64,000 nt of DNA from Erigeron canadensis (GCF_010389155.1 NC_057763.1:5456649-5520648), one strand, 5' to 3'. Shown: positions 23,135-35,342, numbered from the stretch's first letter. Numbers and translations are program-made. Notes: a model not told the origin generated them from the sequence alone.

Positions 23135-25238
23135 ATGGACTGGAATTTGAATACTTCCACAGAATGGGACTGGGAGAATATAGCCATGTATAGTACCAAA
23201 GAAATGGAAGTAGTCCCCAAGAATTTGCAATTTTCTAACCAAGAAACTGGAAGTAACGTGGTCGTAGACAATGTGGATTTCTCTTTCTCGGCTTCTGCTG
23301 ATTCTTCGTCTAAAGAAACAATCAAGAATTTTGGACCGTTTGATGATTTACCTAAAGAGTTTTTAGAAAAGGAAGAATCTTCTTGGGTAGGAGAAAACGG
23401 AAGCTTCCCAACAAACGTTGTGGAAGAAGCTAATTCGGTGTTATCTGGTGAAGCAATGGTTGGTTTAAAGCTTGGCAGGCATTCGGGTGCTTCTAACTGT
23501 AATAATAAAACAGCTACGACGACATCAGTACCTTTGTTTCCTACGTCGTCTCCCATGATAAAGAGATCAAGAGCGTCTTACCTTAGTTCACAGTTGCCGC
23601 GGTGTCAAGTGGAAGGATGCAATCTAGACCTTTCATCTGCTAAAGACTACCACCGTAGACATAGGATTTGTGCTAATCATTCCAAAAGTCCTAAAGTTGT
23701 TGTAGCTGGGATGGAACGTCGGTTTTGTCAACAATGTAGCAGGAAAGTTACGTTTCATATAAATAAGTTTTACATAAAAATTTTTTGACTACACAACTCT
23801 TATTCTAACATCTGGTACTAAATCCGATTCTGTTATATGTGTGATCTTGCAGGTTCCATGATTTATCAGAGTTTGATGATAGAAAACGTAGCTGTCGTCG
23901 ACGCCTTTCTGCACATAATGCAAGACGCCGTAGACCACAGTCAGAAGAGCTCCAATTTGGCTCCACACGGATGTCTTCTTCAATATCTGGTATTCCTTGA
24001 AACCGAAAAAAATCTACCAATCATTTTTATAAAGTTTAGAACTTTAAATGAATGGTGACTTTTATATTTCTCCATTCATGTTCATTCTCAGATGAGTAAT
24101 TTTGTTTTACTGACAGATCGAAGACCACAGATGAACTTTCTTCTAAATAGGACTTCGATACCAATTCTGGATTCAACACCACCCGAAAGTTCTTGTAACT
24201 TTAAAGGAGAAGAGTGTCTGTTAGGTCTTGCAAAAGGTGGAGGGATTGATGCCTTGCCAACGACTACTGGTGCCTTAAACTTCAGTTCTGATCAAAGGTT
24301 TATATCTCGTAATGCTAATCATAATGGTATGTATCCTGACTTAGATAGAACAGATTAATTATTACCATTACAACTATCTTAAATAAGTTATTTTTTAGTT
24401 AGTAATAATCATTTATACCTACAAAATGGACTTTTAACAAGCTTTTACACATATTTTCTCCTTTTCTCCACCAAAGCATATCATGTCACATTAGTTTTCA
24501 TTAACTTCTGGGGACTACTGCATATACATCAGTCAATTATATAGGTCTTTCACATTTATTCGAACCTTGCGTGCACATGATTGTGCAAAGAAGTCTATTT
24601 TATCATTCCGAAATTTAAAACACTTTTAATATGTCCTTCTGTATTCAAAGATTTTTGCTATTGAAATTATCATATTCGTTTCCAACTGAGAGAATATATG
24701 CAAAATGATACTCAAGTTAAGTGGTTAACGATCCTTACTCCTTACGAGACCAGAGGTCCTTTTCTACCTTATATAGAACTTGGAAACAGTCTCTCTACCT
24801 TTGGTAGGGGTAAGGCTGTCGACATCTCATTCTCCCCATATAGCGTCGTAGACATGTTGGGATCTTAATGATTTCTTTTTAGAATGAGTCAAGATAGTCC
24901 TGAGATTCATATGGCCTTAATTAACCGCAATTCTGAAAGTTTCAGGACATTAAATCTCTTGGTTTCTCTGTGTAACAGGTATGGATGCAACTTCAAACTC
25001 AATTTTAGCAGGTGATGTTAGGCATGCTTTCTCTCTTCTGTCAACAAGTTCTTGGCCTTCGAGTTGGCCTGAAGAACCTTCGCCAACCTTTGATCAGTTT
25101 CCTCACGGAAACAGTACGATCAGCTTGGCACAGCCAGGAATGCCGTTGGAACTGCAGAATGCATCCAACAATACTCAGCTCCAAGACTTTCATTCCTTTA
25201 GATCACCTCATGAATTTGAACGCTTTTATTCGAATTGA
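23135..25238 (+). CDS. SPL: SBP-box transcription factor (SPL), miR156-regulated, four coding exons
   Basis: A plant-specific nuclear DNA-binding protein; SPL proteins bind GTAC-core sites and promote phase change. Coding exons by my reading: 23135-23742, 23853-23989, 24117-24326 and 24979-25238, giving 404 aa. The SBP domain starts at C157: zinc finger 1 uses CQVEGC...HRRHRIC...H, finger 2 uses CQQC plus the His and Cys of [14 protein letters not shown]. It ends in a basic nuclear signal ([18 protein letters not shown]). The start MDWNL..., the exon layout and the AFSLLS peptide with its miR156 site fit the miR156-targeted SPL2/6/10/11/13 group. Introns 2 and 3 have GT donors, but intron 1 begins GAAAGT where GTAAGT is expected. 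If that is real, normal splicing in the middle of the SBP box may fail, and this could be a pseudogene or weak allele. Confidence 0.8.
23741..23748 (+). other. Non-canonical splice donor (GA) of SPL intron 1
   Basis: Frame and domain require the exon to end ...CAATGTAGCAG. The bases after it are GAAAGT, one substitution away from the GTAAGT consensus. The acceptor (GATCTTGCAG, ending 23852) is normal. The only close GT, four bases on, would give CQQCSRKVP and then a stop. Confidence 0.6.
24712..24880 (+). mobile_element. Au-type SINE in SPL intron 3
   Basis: This contains the characteristic 3' body of the angiosperm Au SINE: GGAAACAGTCTCTCTACCT, then TTTGGTAGGGGTAAGGCTG and CATCTCATTCTCCCCATA. 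A tRNA-like 5' part (CAAGTTAAGTGGTTAACGA) precedes it. It is in sense orientation to the gene and diverged. Boundaries are approximate. Confidence 0.65.
25024..25043 (+). promoter_or_regulatory. miR156 target site in SPL exon 4
   Basis: ATGCTTTCTCTCTTCTGTCA encodes the conserved (A)FSLLS region. It differs at two positions (1 and 6) from the usual SPL site GTGCTCTCTCTCTTCTGTCA. The miRNA seed-pairing side (the 3' half of the site) is intact, so repression by miR156 is still expected (inference). Confidence 0.75.
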
Positions 25239-26344
25239 AGTTGATTGGTTAATAACTTTTCAATAAGCCTTTTTAGAAACATATCTGCACAATTCATGTA
25301 AGCAGGGTCCAGGGCTAGGTAGAAAATTCTTAATGGCACTAGAACAAAACGACACGATTGGAACCCCATTGAATAGCTCCTTTAAAAATGAATTTCTCTT
25401 CATGATCATGAGGGTAAGCGTTGAGCTCATATTTAAGGATTAAAGGGAGCTCAACTTTAAAGTTAATGAGGATCCAAAGGATCTCTTGTTGTCCATTTCC
25501 CACGCTAAAATCCTTGAAGAGGAAACCCGAGAAAGGGGACTAAAGATCACTTGTCGAAATAAAGGTCAGTTCTTTTTATGAAGTTTAGCATCAAGCATTT
25601 AAGCGTTTTCTGATTTCTCGGAAATGGTGGTAGCAAAGTCGATTCATGCTATTTTCTTCAAGATATATGGAATTAGTTCCACATTTAGAGATCACTTAAC
25701 TTTGGAATTGAGGTTTTGGTCTACTATGTTCAACTTTGCTTGATCTGTATCTATGGACGATTTGGTTGTTGTCTTGCTTTAGTTTTTCTTCGATCGTAGG
25801 TTATTTATAATTTTTACTTTTCCCTTGATGTCCTCGAATTATATTTTGGTGTAGATTTGTTGGTTTTTTGTTCCATCTTTTTGTGAAGAATTCGATATGT
25901 TTAACATATATTTCTTGAAGATGTTTTCTGCAAGCTGCACATTTCATCTAATGATTGTATTATCGAATGTTGGGTGAATGTTTCTGTTACGAGTACTATT
26001 TAAGGCCCGGATTATCAACCTTTTCAAAGTGAAAGTTTGAAGAATCTTAACGGATACGGATAATCAGTGTGTTTTTAATTCAAACATTATGTGATCTAGG
26101 ACTCTAGGAGGAAAAAAAAAATGAAATTTCATATATTCCAGTACTAGTTGTTTGGGCTTCAGCCGCATTACAAACCCTAAAATAGACCAAGAACTTCAGA
26201 TGAGCCAAAACAAACGGGCCCAAGACTAGTCCACAAACAAAGCCCAAAAAGTTAGTAAAAAACATGAAAATACAAACAACTCATTATACACAACGTTTTT
26301 TAAGACCAAAAGGCGACCACCATGCCAGAACTTTCTCCTAGTTT
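25239..26344. other. SPL 3' region and intergenic DNA
   Basis: Holds the SPL 3' UTR and unassigned sequence. No second gene recognised. Confidence 0.35.
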
Positions 26345-26560
26345 TAAGTTTCAATTTGACGAGCATGTTATCTGCGCAATGCGGCGGCGGCGGTGGTAGG
26401 GAAGGCGGTCTAATGGTGTCGGTGATGGTACTATTGATGGTGGTGGCGGTGTCAAGTGGTGTAGGTTGATGTAATTGTGATAGTAAAAATTTTTATAAGA
26501 TAAAGACTTAAAGTTTTAATTATTATAATAAAAGTTTAGAGTGTAAATTATAATTTATTC
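26345..26560 (-). repeat. Helitron-like 3' end with GGTGGCGG tract
   Basis: Read on the minus strand, GCATTGCGCAGATAACATGCTCG resembles a Helitron 3' end (hairpin remnant, then a CTRR-like tetranucleotide). On the plus strand it is followed by GGCGGCGGCGGTGGTAGGG and an AT-rich tail, as at 6820 and 35460. The other end is not found. Confidence 0.35.
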
Positions 26561-26874
26561 AGGGCAAAACATAAAAAGTCAAGGATAATTCTGATAATTC
26601 AAAGATAAAATTAACTAAAATAAAAAAAATGCTATTTTTTTTATAAGGGAGTAAAGATAAAGACTAGTCTCGGGGTTGAAAAGGAACCATGTAGCCAAAA
26701 TTATGCTCATTTTAGCGAAACCCCTTTATTCATAGGATCTTGGGCCTCCAAAAACAAAAATACCCGTTTCTTCATGCTTGGGTCAGCATAATCATCTTTT
26801 CTTTCAAGACTATTGGCCTATAAGTCTTTCAAGCAGGATGGAGATTTCCTAAAATTAAGGGGTAAAGTTAAAAG

Positions 26875-26963
26875 AATCTTGACCTTTGGATTGAAATCAA
26901 AGGTCAAGATTCAAAGATCTTATTTGAATCTTGACCCTTGATTTTAATTCAAGGGTTGAGATT
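26875..26963. repeat. Two tandem hairpins (AATCTTGACC family)
   Basis: AATCTTGACCTTTG pairs perfectly with CAAAGGTCAAGATT across 9 nt. The diverged repeat AATCTTGACCCTTG pairs with CAAGGGTTGAGATT. A related copy lies at 36961-37042. Likely a small foldback MITE. Confidence 0.6.
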
Positions 26964-29900
26964 AACAACTTTAATCTGGAATCCCCATCCTTTCAAGTAA
27001 GGTCATAGCACAACTTCTTGCTAATAGACTTGATAGGAATATAAGATGATTTCATTGGTTTGTATTTTTGTAAGTGAGGCCCTAATCGGTAATGGCGAAT
27101 CATTACTTGGGCCTTACAGAAGATTTACGAAATTAAAAGCTAGCTTTTAAAAGTCATTCAACTGTTTAAAGTGGAATTTCTAAATGTGTACGCCTTGGTT
27201 AAAATTTTAAAATGGAGAGGGTGGATATAGCCATATAGGGGTGTTTAGAAACTGAGCCGGAGACAGGGGGCTAGGGGGTGTCAAGCCTACTCCAATAGGC
27301 ACAAATTCAACGAATTTTATATAGTACGATCGAAGATTTTTCAGAATTTATATAGTATAGTCCCTCCAATTATTCAAAAAATCCATATCTCGGCTCCACC
27401 ACTCTCTAGAAACATATTTGGTTCCATTTAGCTCACGGCTCTACCACGTAATGTCCATTCTTGTAGTAAAGCCTTGAAAGGGAAACTAGAGAAATGGAAC
27501 TAAAAGTCTCACTTGTTATCGAGTATGAGATAATAATTTATAACAAGTTTATTTTAAACCAGATTAAAGTTAAGCTAATTTTTTTTAACAACAATGGTGA
27601 TTGGACTCAACGGCATGCCTCTTCATCGTCTGGTAGAGATCAACCAAAAGTAACTTAAAAATTCATTTTTCTTCTTCGCATCGTATTTTAATGTTTTACA
27701 TTTATAATATCTAAAAAGATGTTAATTCAAGAGGGTAAACTTTAATCATTGAGGACAAACCGTCATCTATATCCATGTCAATTTTTATTTACTTCATCCA
27801 TATCCATAAAATGTGGACCGAGTTAGACCGATATCCAAATAATTAGAGAGTTTTTTCTAAAACTGGCATAGTGACTAAACTTATACCAAATTAGCTAGTA
27901 TAGTTTAAACAATATTTACCATTATGGGCTAAAATATGACAATTATATATTTTAGATTAAAAAAATTTAAAAATCCCTAACTCCATACTCAGATACCCCA
28001 TCCCTTCAATCCTGTGTCAGCCAATCACAACAAAGAGAGATTAACGACTTAAACTCATTTCCATTTCTCTTGATCTCTTCATCCATTCATTAGATACAAC
28101 TTTAAATTCAAATAATCAAATAAAAATACTTGCATCAGGTGAGGGAATTTATCAACTCATTGATTATAGGTGCAAGAAATCCGTTGCATGATATGAAATT
28201 AACACCAAGGCATTTAAGTTCGATAGAGTTTAAATTAGCACTTCTCTAAAACCTTTGATATTATAAGTATATTAACTAGAAGTTACATGTAATTGTTGAC
28301 AAGACAACCAGATTAAAATAAGTAATGAATGTGAAGCTGTATATAACGAAAAAACCAACATTATGATGTTTAATTAGGTTTCAATCCGGCCATAATGGTA
28401 AATATTTTTATTTTTAAAATTATATTAACTTGATAAATAAGTTTTTATTCCACTACAATTGTTTGGAAAGAAAAAAAAAAAAAAAAACTCTAGATATTCG
28501 TTATCGTCGCTACTTTCAAGTGATAGAGATTTAATCACATTGTTGAAGAAATAAAAAAAAAAAAAATGTACGTTGAATTTTAGTAATGAAACACCATTGG
28601 GCCTAGTGTTTTCACTTTTGAGGTTTTAGTTCATCTTTTATTACTCCAATTCCAATGAAGAAGGGAAAAAAAATGCTAATCTAAAGCTATAGGCTCGATC
28701 GTCTTATCAAGTGCCAATACACGATCCACAAAAGTTTTAATTTGTTTAGGTTAGGTCCAAATTACTTGACATAAAGGAAGACAAATCAACAATACCCTTT
28801 CTTGATGTCATCATGTGAAAGGTCAAAATGAAATACGATTACAAAAGCATATGGGGCAATGATCCGTGCTCTAAGTATTACAAGACAAAACTTTCCTTTT
28901 GACCCATAAAGTTTATTGAATATACGTATTGAGCCCTCAATTAATATGTGAGAGTAGTAACGCTCATATATTAGGTGCTGCTGAGTTCCTATACTTTTCC
29001 CGAAAGGTATAAGATCTTTAATTGTTTGGTGTTTAGTGGCACAAAATAGAATGGAATAGTAGACGTGGAAGAAGACATTCGACTCTTTGATTCCAAAGTT
29101 CTTGATACCGTTTATTATACAAATGAGTTATGCCTTAAAATGGAAGAAACTAATAGAGAGTTGTCTAAAATTAGCTATTGGGTCCATTTTAGAAGATGGG
29201 TCGACTACGTTGACCATATGTTTCTTGTTGGAACCATATTTATACCAATATTTTCCTCTTTCTCTTAAAATAGTAATAAAAAAGGAAAATGAACTTAGTT
29301 AAAGTAATCTAAAAATAAACTTAAGTATATAATAGTGACGCTTGTCCTAAATTTATACCTAAATAAGAATATACTATAAGTAAAAACTTTCATGTTATAA
29401 CCTACTTAAAAAGATTATTCTATTCCTTTTTCAAATTAGAATTTACAAGTAAAAACTTTTGGAAAATACTAAATGAATTCCTTAGGTTTCACTTAACGTA
29501 AATAAAAAGGTTGCACGTTTCCATATCAAAAGCTCACCCCCTGATTTTTATAGTAAGTGTACAACTATTTAATGCACATTAACGAAAGCCCTTAAGGCTT
29601 CGTTTAGCAAAACCCAAAACTTTTTTTTTTTTTTTATCTCCGTTCTCTTGTTAATATCAACTTCAACAACAATCATGTTTTTCTTTCTTTCACAATTACT
29701 CAGTATAATTCATAATTTGTACTTTTTTACATTGCTTATGATCATCTAAAACCATAATGAACATTAAAGTTGATGTACTTGAAATATTTTTCATGCAATT
29801 CACTTTCCAAACGTATTGTTTATCGGAATAGCGTTATTGTCTAAATTAATAGCACTTGATCATAGAGGCCTTTGTAACCACAAAGTAAAAAATTTAATTA

Positions 29901-30556
29901 TCTATAATATAACATATAAAGTATACAAAATATTAGCTCAAAAAATATGCTTGAAACTTGAATATAAATAAAAGAGAAATCGGAGATTGTTGTGTGAAAC
30001 AGGGACGAAACTCTTACCGAGCATATCTAAAAGTTAATTCCATTATTAAAGGAAAAACTTAATCTCAGAAAGTTATTAGAATATTATTATTGTTTTATTA
30101 TTATTTTATATATTATATAATTAAAAAAAAAAAAACTCAAACATGAGTAAATGAAATTATGTCAGTACGATAGGAAAGAGAAGACTATAGTTTTTACTTT
30201 AAACAGCAATAATTTAAATAAGGTAATAAGGTATAATATAAATTACGTACATTATAAGGATTTCTGTAGTTTAGAGTAAGATTTTAGATAGGTATCATTA
30301 TGTTAAGGTAAGTGATATGGGTATATGGGTATCGTTTTTTTAGATTGATATATCAGTGTATTACTGGCTTGTACAGTTAGTTATACTATTTGTACATTAT
30401 GGTATATCCATAAAAAATGATGGTACAAATTTCAGTTCCTTATGTTAATGGTTAGGCCAATATTTAGGTTTTTTAATGTGGGGTCTAAAAAGAACCACAT
30501 GACAACATGTAATTGGATTTTGACATTCCTTACTATTATGAGTTGGTAGTAAGTAA
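26964..30556. other. Intergenic, no gene recognised
   Basis: Long AT-rich stretch. At 27255-27410 GAGCCGGAGACAGGGGGC and CTCGGCTCCACCACTC look like decayed transposon ends. The frame at 29065-29268 matches no family I know. Confidence 0.35.
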
Positions 30557-30906
30557 GGGGTAAGGGTGTAGAGCCGAAATTGGAATATCGGCAAGTTTTT
30601 CAGCCAATAAAAGCGCGCCATGTGGCTATGAAAAATTTTACCAAAAATTTGCTAATGTTTGCTAAATTTATAGGGAATAGTTGTCGATTGGTTTCATGGG
30701 TTTAAACACAAAAAAAAAAAAGTGGGTCCCTTGTTTTTGTGAAAAAAAAACTTGCCAAAAAGTAGTCACAATCGCCTAAAATTAGGCGATCCAACTTGCC
30801 GATTGATTTGCTAAAACTTGCCGATGCACAAGCTATAATCTTACCAATGAGCCGATGCTATCCGCTCCAACTTTCAGATAAAATAAGCTGACTACACCCT
30901 TGCCCT
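30557..30906. mobile_element. MITE with TAA duplication (PIF/Harbinger-like), small copy
   Basis: 350 bp, begins GGGGTAAGGGTGTAG and ends in the complement of AGGGCAAGGGTGTAG. It is flanked on both sides by TAA (30554-30556, 30907-30909). The same ends and duplication occur on the 1.3-kb element at 58425-59739. A TWA target duplication is the mark of the PIF/Harbinger superfamily; no transposase is encoded. An internal hairpin CGCCTAAAATTAGGCG lies near 30771. Confidence 0.7.
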
Positions 30907-31224
30907 TAATTATTAACAAATATGATATATTATTTTGTAGGTGTCCATAACTAGATATAAAAGCTTAAATTTGATTATTTGAGTAATTTTCAAGTAAAGA
31001 ACTAATTTTGAAATTATGTAAATCTATAAATGTAAAGGTGAAGTATTATAGAGTATTATAATTTTTTTCAAGTGAACAACTAAAAGCAACAACAAAAAAT
31101 ACAAAGATCCATCCATCACCCAGGCCAGATATGTCACAACCAACATGGTGTTCTTTATGACATCATAATCGTTGTTAATCACACAAAAATACTAATATGG
31201 TTGGGAGGATAATGTGAAATATAG

Positions 31225-31709
31225 TGTTCCAAAGTATAAGTTCATACCTTGCTTAAATATGTTAAATTCTTGTATTTATGTATAAAGTACTTATGTTATA
31301 TGTTGAGGTTAAACACAGGGTTAACTATGTATGACTAAGGAAGCTAAAGTACTTTTCCTGGGAGAATAAGAAGTGCAAGGAGCTAGAAGACATTCAAGAA
31401 CATACAAGGATTGAAGATGTATTTTATAGGCACTATATAAACGAGCCTTTAAGATAATTAGGAAGCAGCTTTCCCATTCATTTTATATATCAGCATCATC
31501 TCATTCTCTCTGTATCTATATTCATACATGTATATGTATATATCTCTTCGATATATATTCTGGTTTATAATCATCTCTTGGATGATATTTTGATTATTAT
31601 TCTGTAATAATAACTCTTAATAAACTTTACAAAATACTTCATAATAACTCTTCTCTTATTGTGATTGGTGATTTGTGTAAGTTTCTTCTTTGATTGATAA
31701 ATTCTCACA
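31225..31709 (+). repeat. 5' LTR of the copia element
   Basis: 485 bp, TGTTCCAAAG...TTCTCACA. A TATA-like CACTATATAAACGAGCC near 31431 is the likely promoter of the element. Confidence 0.9.
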
Positions 31710-32461
31710 TGGTATCAAAGCCGACACCGTTGATCGGTGTTTATTGATTCTGTTCTTGTCATATTTCTTTCAGATCTAGGGCGTATTCCGTTGTGGAACC
31801 CTAGTTTTCTGATTTCAGGGGTTCTGGTTCGATTATTGTTAGGGTTTCTTCTGGAAAAATATATATTGTTCTTCCGCTGCATTTCTACGTTCTTTCTCTA
31901 ATTGTTTCCTTGACTAAGTGAATCAAGGTTCAAATTAGGGTTTTCTGTTCATCTTTCCAGATCCTGATTTTTTTTTCTTGACTAAGTGAATCAAGGAAAA
32001 AGTTAGGGTTCCTCTACCGTCAGCTTAAAGCACTGTATTGTATTCTTTTCTCTTTAATCTCCTATATATTTGTGTGTATCTACTTGTGTTTTCTTCTCAA
32101 TCAAAAACTTTATTATATATATATATATATATATTACTGTTTTCTATCTTTAATCTCGTAAAAACACTCGTGTTAATTGTTAATACTTGACCTGCCTTCA
32201 TTGAGAGGTTAGAAATCCTGTCACTTCACGTTTGTGAGGTTAAGATCTATTTTCATACTATTTTTCTGATTGAGACGAAGATATTTGTAGTATTCTTTGT
32301 GTTCTGTGATCTGTGTTTACTTGTTATCTGTTTTTTAATCTGTTTGTTATTCTACTTGCTATTGTGCTAGTTTTATTATTTGTGTGATTGCCTTCTTGGT
32401 GTTTATTCTGTTCTTTATTTGATTACTTGGTATTATCCGTGTTTTTAATTTGATTACTATA

Positions 32462-33076
32462 ATGGTGAATACTCCACCTGGTTCTGTTCATGGTCACACT
32501 CCACCTCATTCAGTGCATAATGAAGAACCTGATAATGAAACTAATGTTGAGTTTACTAAAATCTGTAAATTGGATTTTGGTGATCCTTTATATTTGCATG
32601 CTAGTGACACTGTGAATACACCTTTGATTAGCTTCAAATTACTAGGAATTGATAATTACAAGGTTTGGTCATGTGCTATGGAACTTGCTTTACAAACTAA
32701 GAATAAAATTGGTTTTATAATTGGTACTTGTTTGAAATTTGTTGATAATCTTGTACTTGCTAGTCAATGGGATAGGTGTAATGCTGTTGTATTGAATTGG
32801 ATTCTTGGATGTGTGTCACAGGAATTATACTTAGGTCAAATTTTTTCAAAAAATGCTACTAATGTTTGGCAAGAACTTAAAGATACTTATGATAAAATTG
32901 ATGGTTCTGTTATCTTCAATCTGCATCACAAAATTAATTCTCTTACTCAGAATGGTTCTTCTCTGTCTGAATATTACCATAATTTGACATCTTTGTGGAA
33001 ACAGTATGATTCGATGGTTACCTTGCCTATGTGTATTTGTGCTGCTGCAACTACTGTGAAAAGTCATAATTTCTGA
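32462..33076 (+). pseudogene. Copia gag, C-terminally truncated
   Basis: A copia-type Gag (Retrotran_gag family) that would form the virus-like particle. It shows the N-terminal PLISFKLLGIDNYKVWSCAM motif, the middle WILGCVSQELYLG and NVWQELKDTYDKIDGS, then LHHKINSLTQNGSSLSEYYH. I chose the ATG at 32462; codons before it have no support. The frame stops at 33074-33076, soon after LPMCICAAA, where a full Gag would continue to a zinc knuckle. The loss coincides with the internal deletion joining gag to the pre-RT region. Confidence 0.85.
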
Positions 33077-33084
33077 GGGTACCA

Positions 33085-34844
33085 GAATATATGAGAATGC
33101 AACAACATTAAATTTGAATGAAAACATTATTTCTGAGGGAAACCAAGAGAATCTTAGAAGGTCTTAAAGGAACATTACTTTGTCTAAAAGGTTAACTGAT
33201 TTTCAAATAGAGGGAAAGGTTAAATATCCTTTAAACAAAGTTCTTAATTATGCTCATCTTCCTCAAGATATTCACTATTTTTCAACCAATCTGAATAAAA
33301 GTATTGAACCAACTTGTTTTAAAGAAGCTGTTACTGATATAAATTGGATTAATGCCATGAATGAGGAAATGGAGGCTTTAAATAGAAATAATACGTGGGA
33401 AGTGACTAGTCTTCCTCCTGATAGAGAATCTATTGGTTGTAAATGGATATACAAAATCAAATATAAGTCTAATGGCGAGATAGAAAGATATAAAGCTAGA
33501 CTTGTTGCTAAAGGCTTTAGTCAAAAACCTGGTATTGATTTTGATGAGACCTTTTCTCCTGTTGTTAAGATGGTAACTGTTAGGTGTTTACATTCTATAG
33601 CAGTTTCTATGAATTGGCCTTTGTACCAATTGGATGTTAACAATGCATTTTTGTATGGTGATTTAAATGAAGAAGTGTACATGAAATTACCTCAAGGGTA
33701 TTTTCATAAGAATGAGAATGAGAATTTGGTGTGCAAATTAAATAAATCTTTATATGGTTTAAAACAAGCTCCAAGACAATGGAACTCTAAATTATGTAGT
33801 GCCTTGAATGAGTTTGGTTTTGTTCAAAGTAAGTCAGATTATTCTCTTTTTACTAAAGGTTCAAGCAATAAGTTCGTTGCTTTACTTGTATATGTTGATG
33901 ATATTGTTGTTACTGGAAATGATATTGATTGTATTAAGGAATTAAAAGAGTTCATGAATACTAAGTTCAAAATTAAAGACTTAGGAAAACTTAAGTATTT
34001 TTTGGGTATTGAAGTTCTTGAAACTGAAAATGGTCTTTGTTTATCTCAAAGGAAGTATTGTTTGGAATTACTTAATGATTTTGGTTTACTTGGTTGTAAA
34101 CCAGTTAACACTCCTTTTGAAGTTAATTTGACTTTAAAACATGATTCTACTAAGTTGATTGATAATGTTTCTGTTTACCAGAAACTTGTTGGTAAACTGA
34201 TATACTTAACCATTACTAGACCAGATATATGTTATTCTGTTTAATGTCTATCCCAGTTTATGCATGCTCCAACACAAGATCATTTCAATATTGGGCTAAG
34301 AGTTCTCAGGTATTTGAAACATTCTCCTGGTAATGGTTTGCATATTACAAAAGGTGATGTTTCTACTCTTTCTGGTTATGTGGATTCAGATTGGGCTAGG
34401 TGCTTGAGCACTAGAAGGTCTATTACAGGTTATACTGTTTTCTTGGGAAACACTCTGGTTTCATGGAAGAGTAAGAAACAACCAACTGTAGCCAAGTCCT
34501 CTGCTTAGGCAGAGTATAGGGCTATGGCTGCAGTTACTTGTGAAATAATTTGGCTTAGAAACTTGTTACATGATCTTGGTATTACTGTTAAAATTCCTGT
34601 GAATCTGTTCTGTGATAGCAAACCTGCTTTGCAAATAGCTGCAAATCCTGTGTTTCATGAAACGACTAAACATTTTGAGATAGATTTGCATTTTATTAGA
34701 GAGAAAATTTGTGCAGGAATTTTAAGGACTACTAAGATTAAATCTAAGCTCAATGTGGTTGATATTTTTACAAAGAGTTTGGGTTCTAAGCAACATATTT
34801 TTCTTTGTAAGAAATTGGGATTGTTTGACATGTTCAAGGCATGA
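33085..34844 (+). pseudogene. Copia reverse transcriptase-RNase H, three in-frame stops
   Basis: A single reading frame covers the RT and RNase H domains with no frameshift. RT landmarks: WINAMNEEMEAL, GCKWIYKIKYKSNGEIERYK, DFDETFSPVVKMVTVR, QLDVNNAFLYGDL, LNKSLYGLKQAPRQW and the catalytic YVDD. RNase H follows (GYVDSDWARCLSTRRSITGY, DSKPALQIAANPVFHETTKH). In-frame stops lie at 33165-33167, 34242-34244 and 34506-34508. Surrounding codons are well conserved, so the stops look recent. The last falls where copia proteins read SSAEAEYRAM. The final stop is at 34842-34844, 13 bp before the right LTR. Confidence 0.9.
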
Positions 34845-34857
34845 ACTTGAGGGGGGA

Positions 34858-35342
34858 TGTTCCAAAGTATAAGTTCATACCTTGCTTAAATATGTTAAAT
34901 TTTTGTATTTATGTATAAAGTACTTATGTTATATGTTGAGGTTAAATGCAGGGTTAACTATGTATGACTAAGGAAGCTAAAGTACTTTTCCTGGGAGAAT
35001 AAGAAGTGCAAGGAGCTGGAAGACATTCAAGAACATACAAGGATTGAAGATGTATTTTATAGGCACTATATAAACGAGCCTTTAAGATAATTAGGAAGCA
35101 GCTTTCACATTCATTTTATATATCAGCATCATCTCATTCTCTCTGTATCTATATTCATACATGTATATGTATATATCTCTTCGATATATATTCTGGTTTA
35201 TAATCATCTCTTGGATGATATTTTGATTATTATTCTGTAATAATAACTCTTAATAAACTTTACAAAATATTTCATAATAACTCTTCTCTTATTGTGATTG
35301 GTGATTTGTGTAAGTTTCTTCTTTGGTTGATAAATTCTCACA
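34858..35342 (+). repeat. 3' LTR of the copia element
   Basis: 485 bp, same ends as the left copy. Differences I see are single-base changes, two of them adjacent (AAACACA to AAATGCA). Confidence 0.9.

Larger units (their letters stand above)
31225..35342 (+). mobile_element. Young Ty1/copia element, protease and integrase deleted
   Basis: Two 485-bp LTRs differ at only about seven positions by eye, so the insertion is recent. The left flank TATAG and right flank TATGG are a 5-bp duplication with one change. The primer site TGGTATCAAAGC follows the left LTR (initiator Met tRNA type) and a purine tract TTGAGGGGGGA precedes the right LTR. Inside, gag (truncated) joins directly to the region before reverse transcriptase; protease and integrase are absent. 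RT-RNase H carries three in-frame stops. It could move only with proteins from another element. Confidence 0.9.

Noticed and set aside
29065..29268. 67-codon open frame
   Set aside because: No recognisable domain, no splice or promoter support, and AT-rich surroundings.
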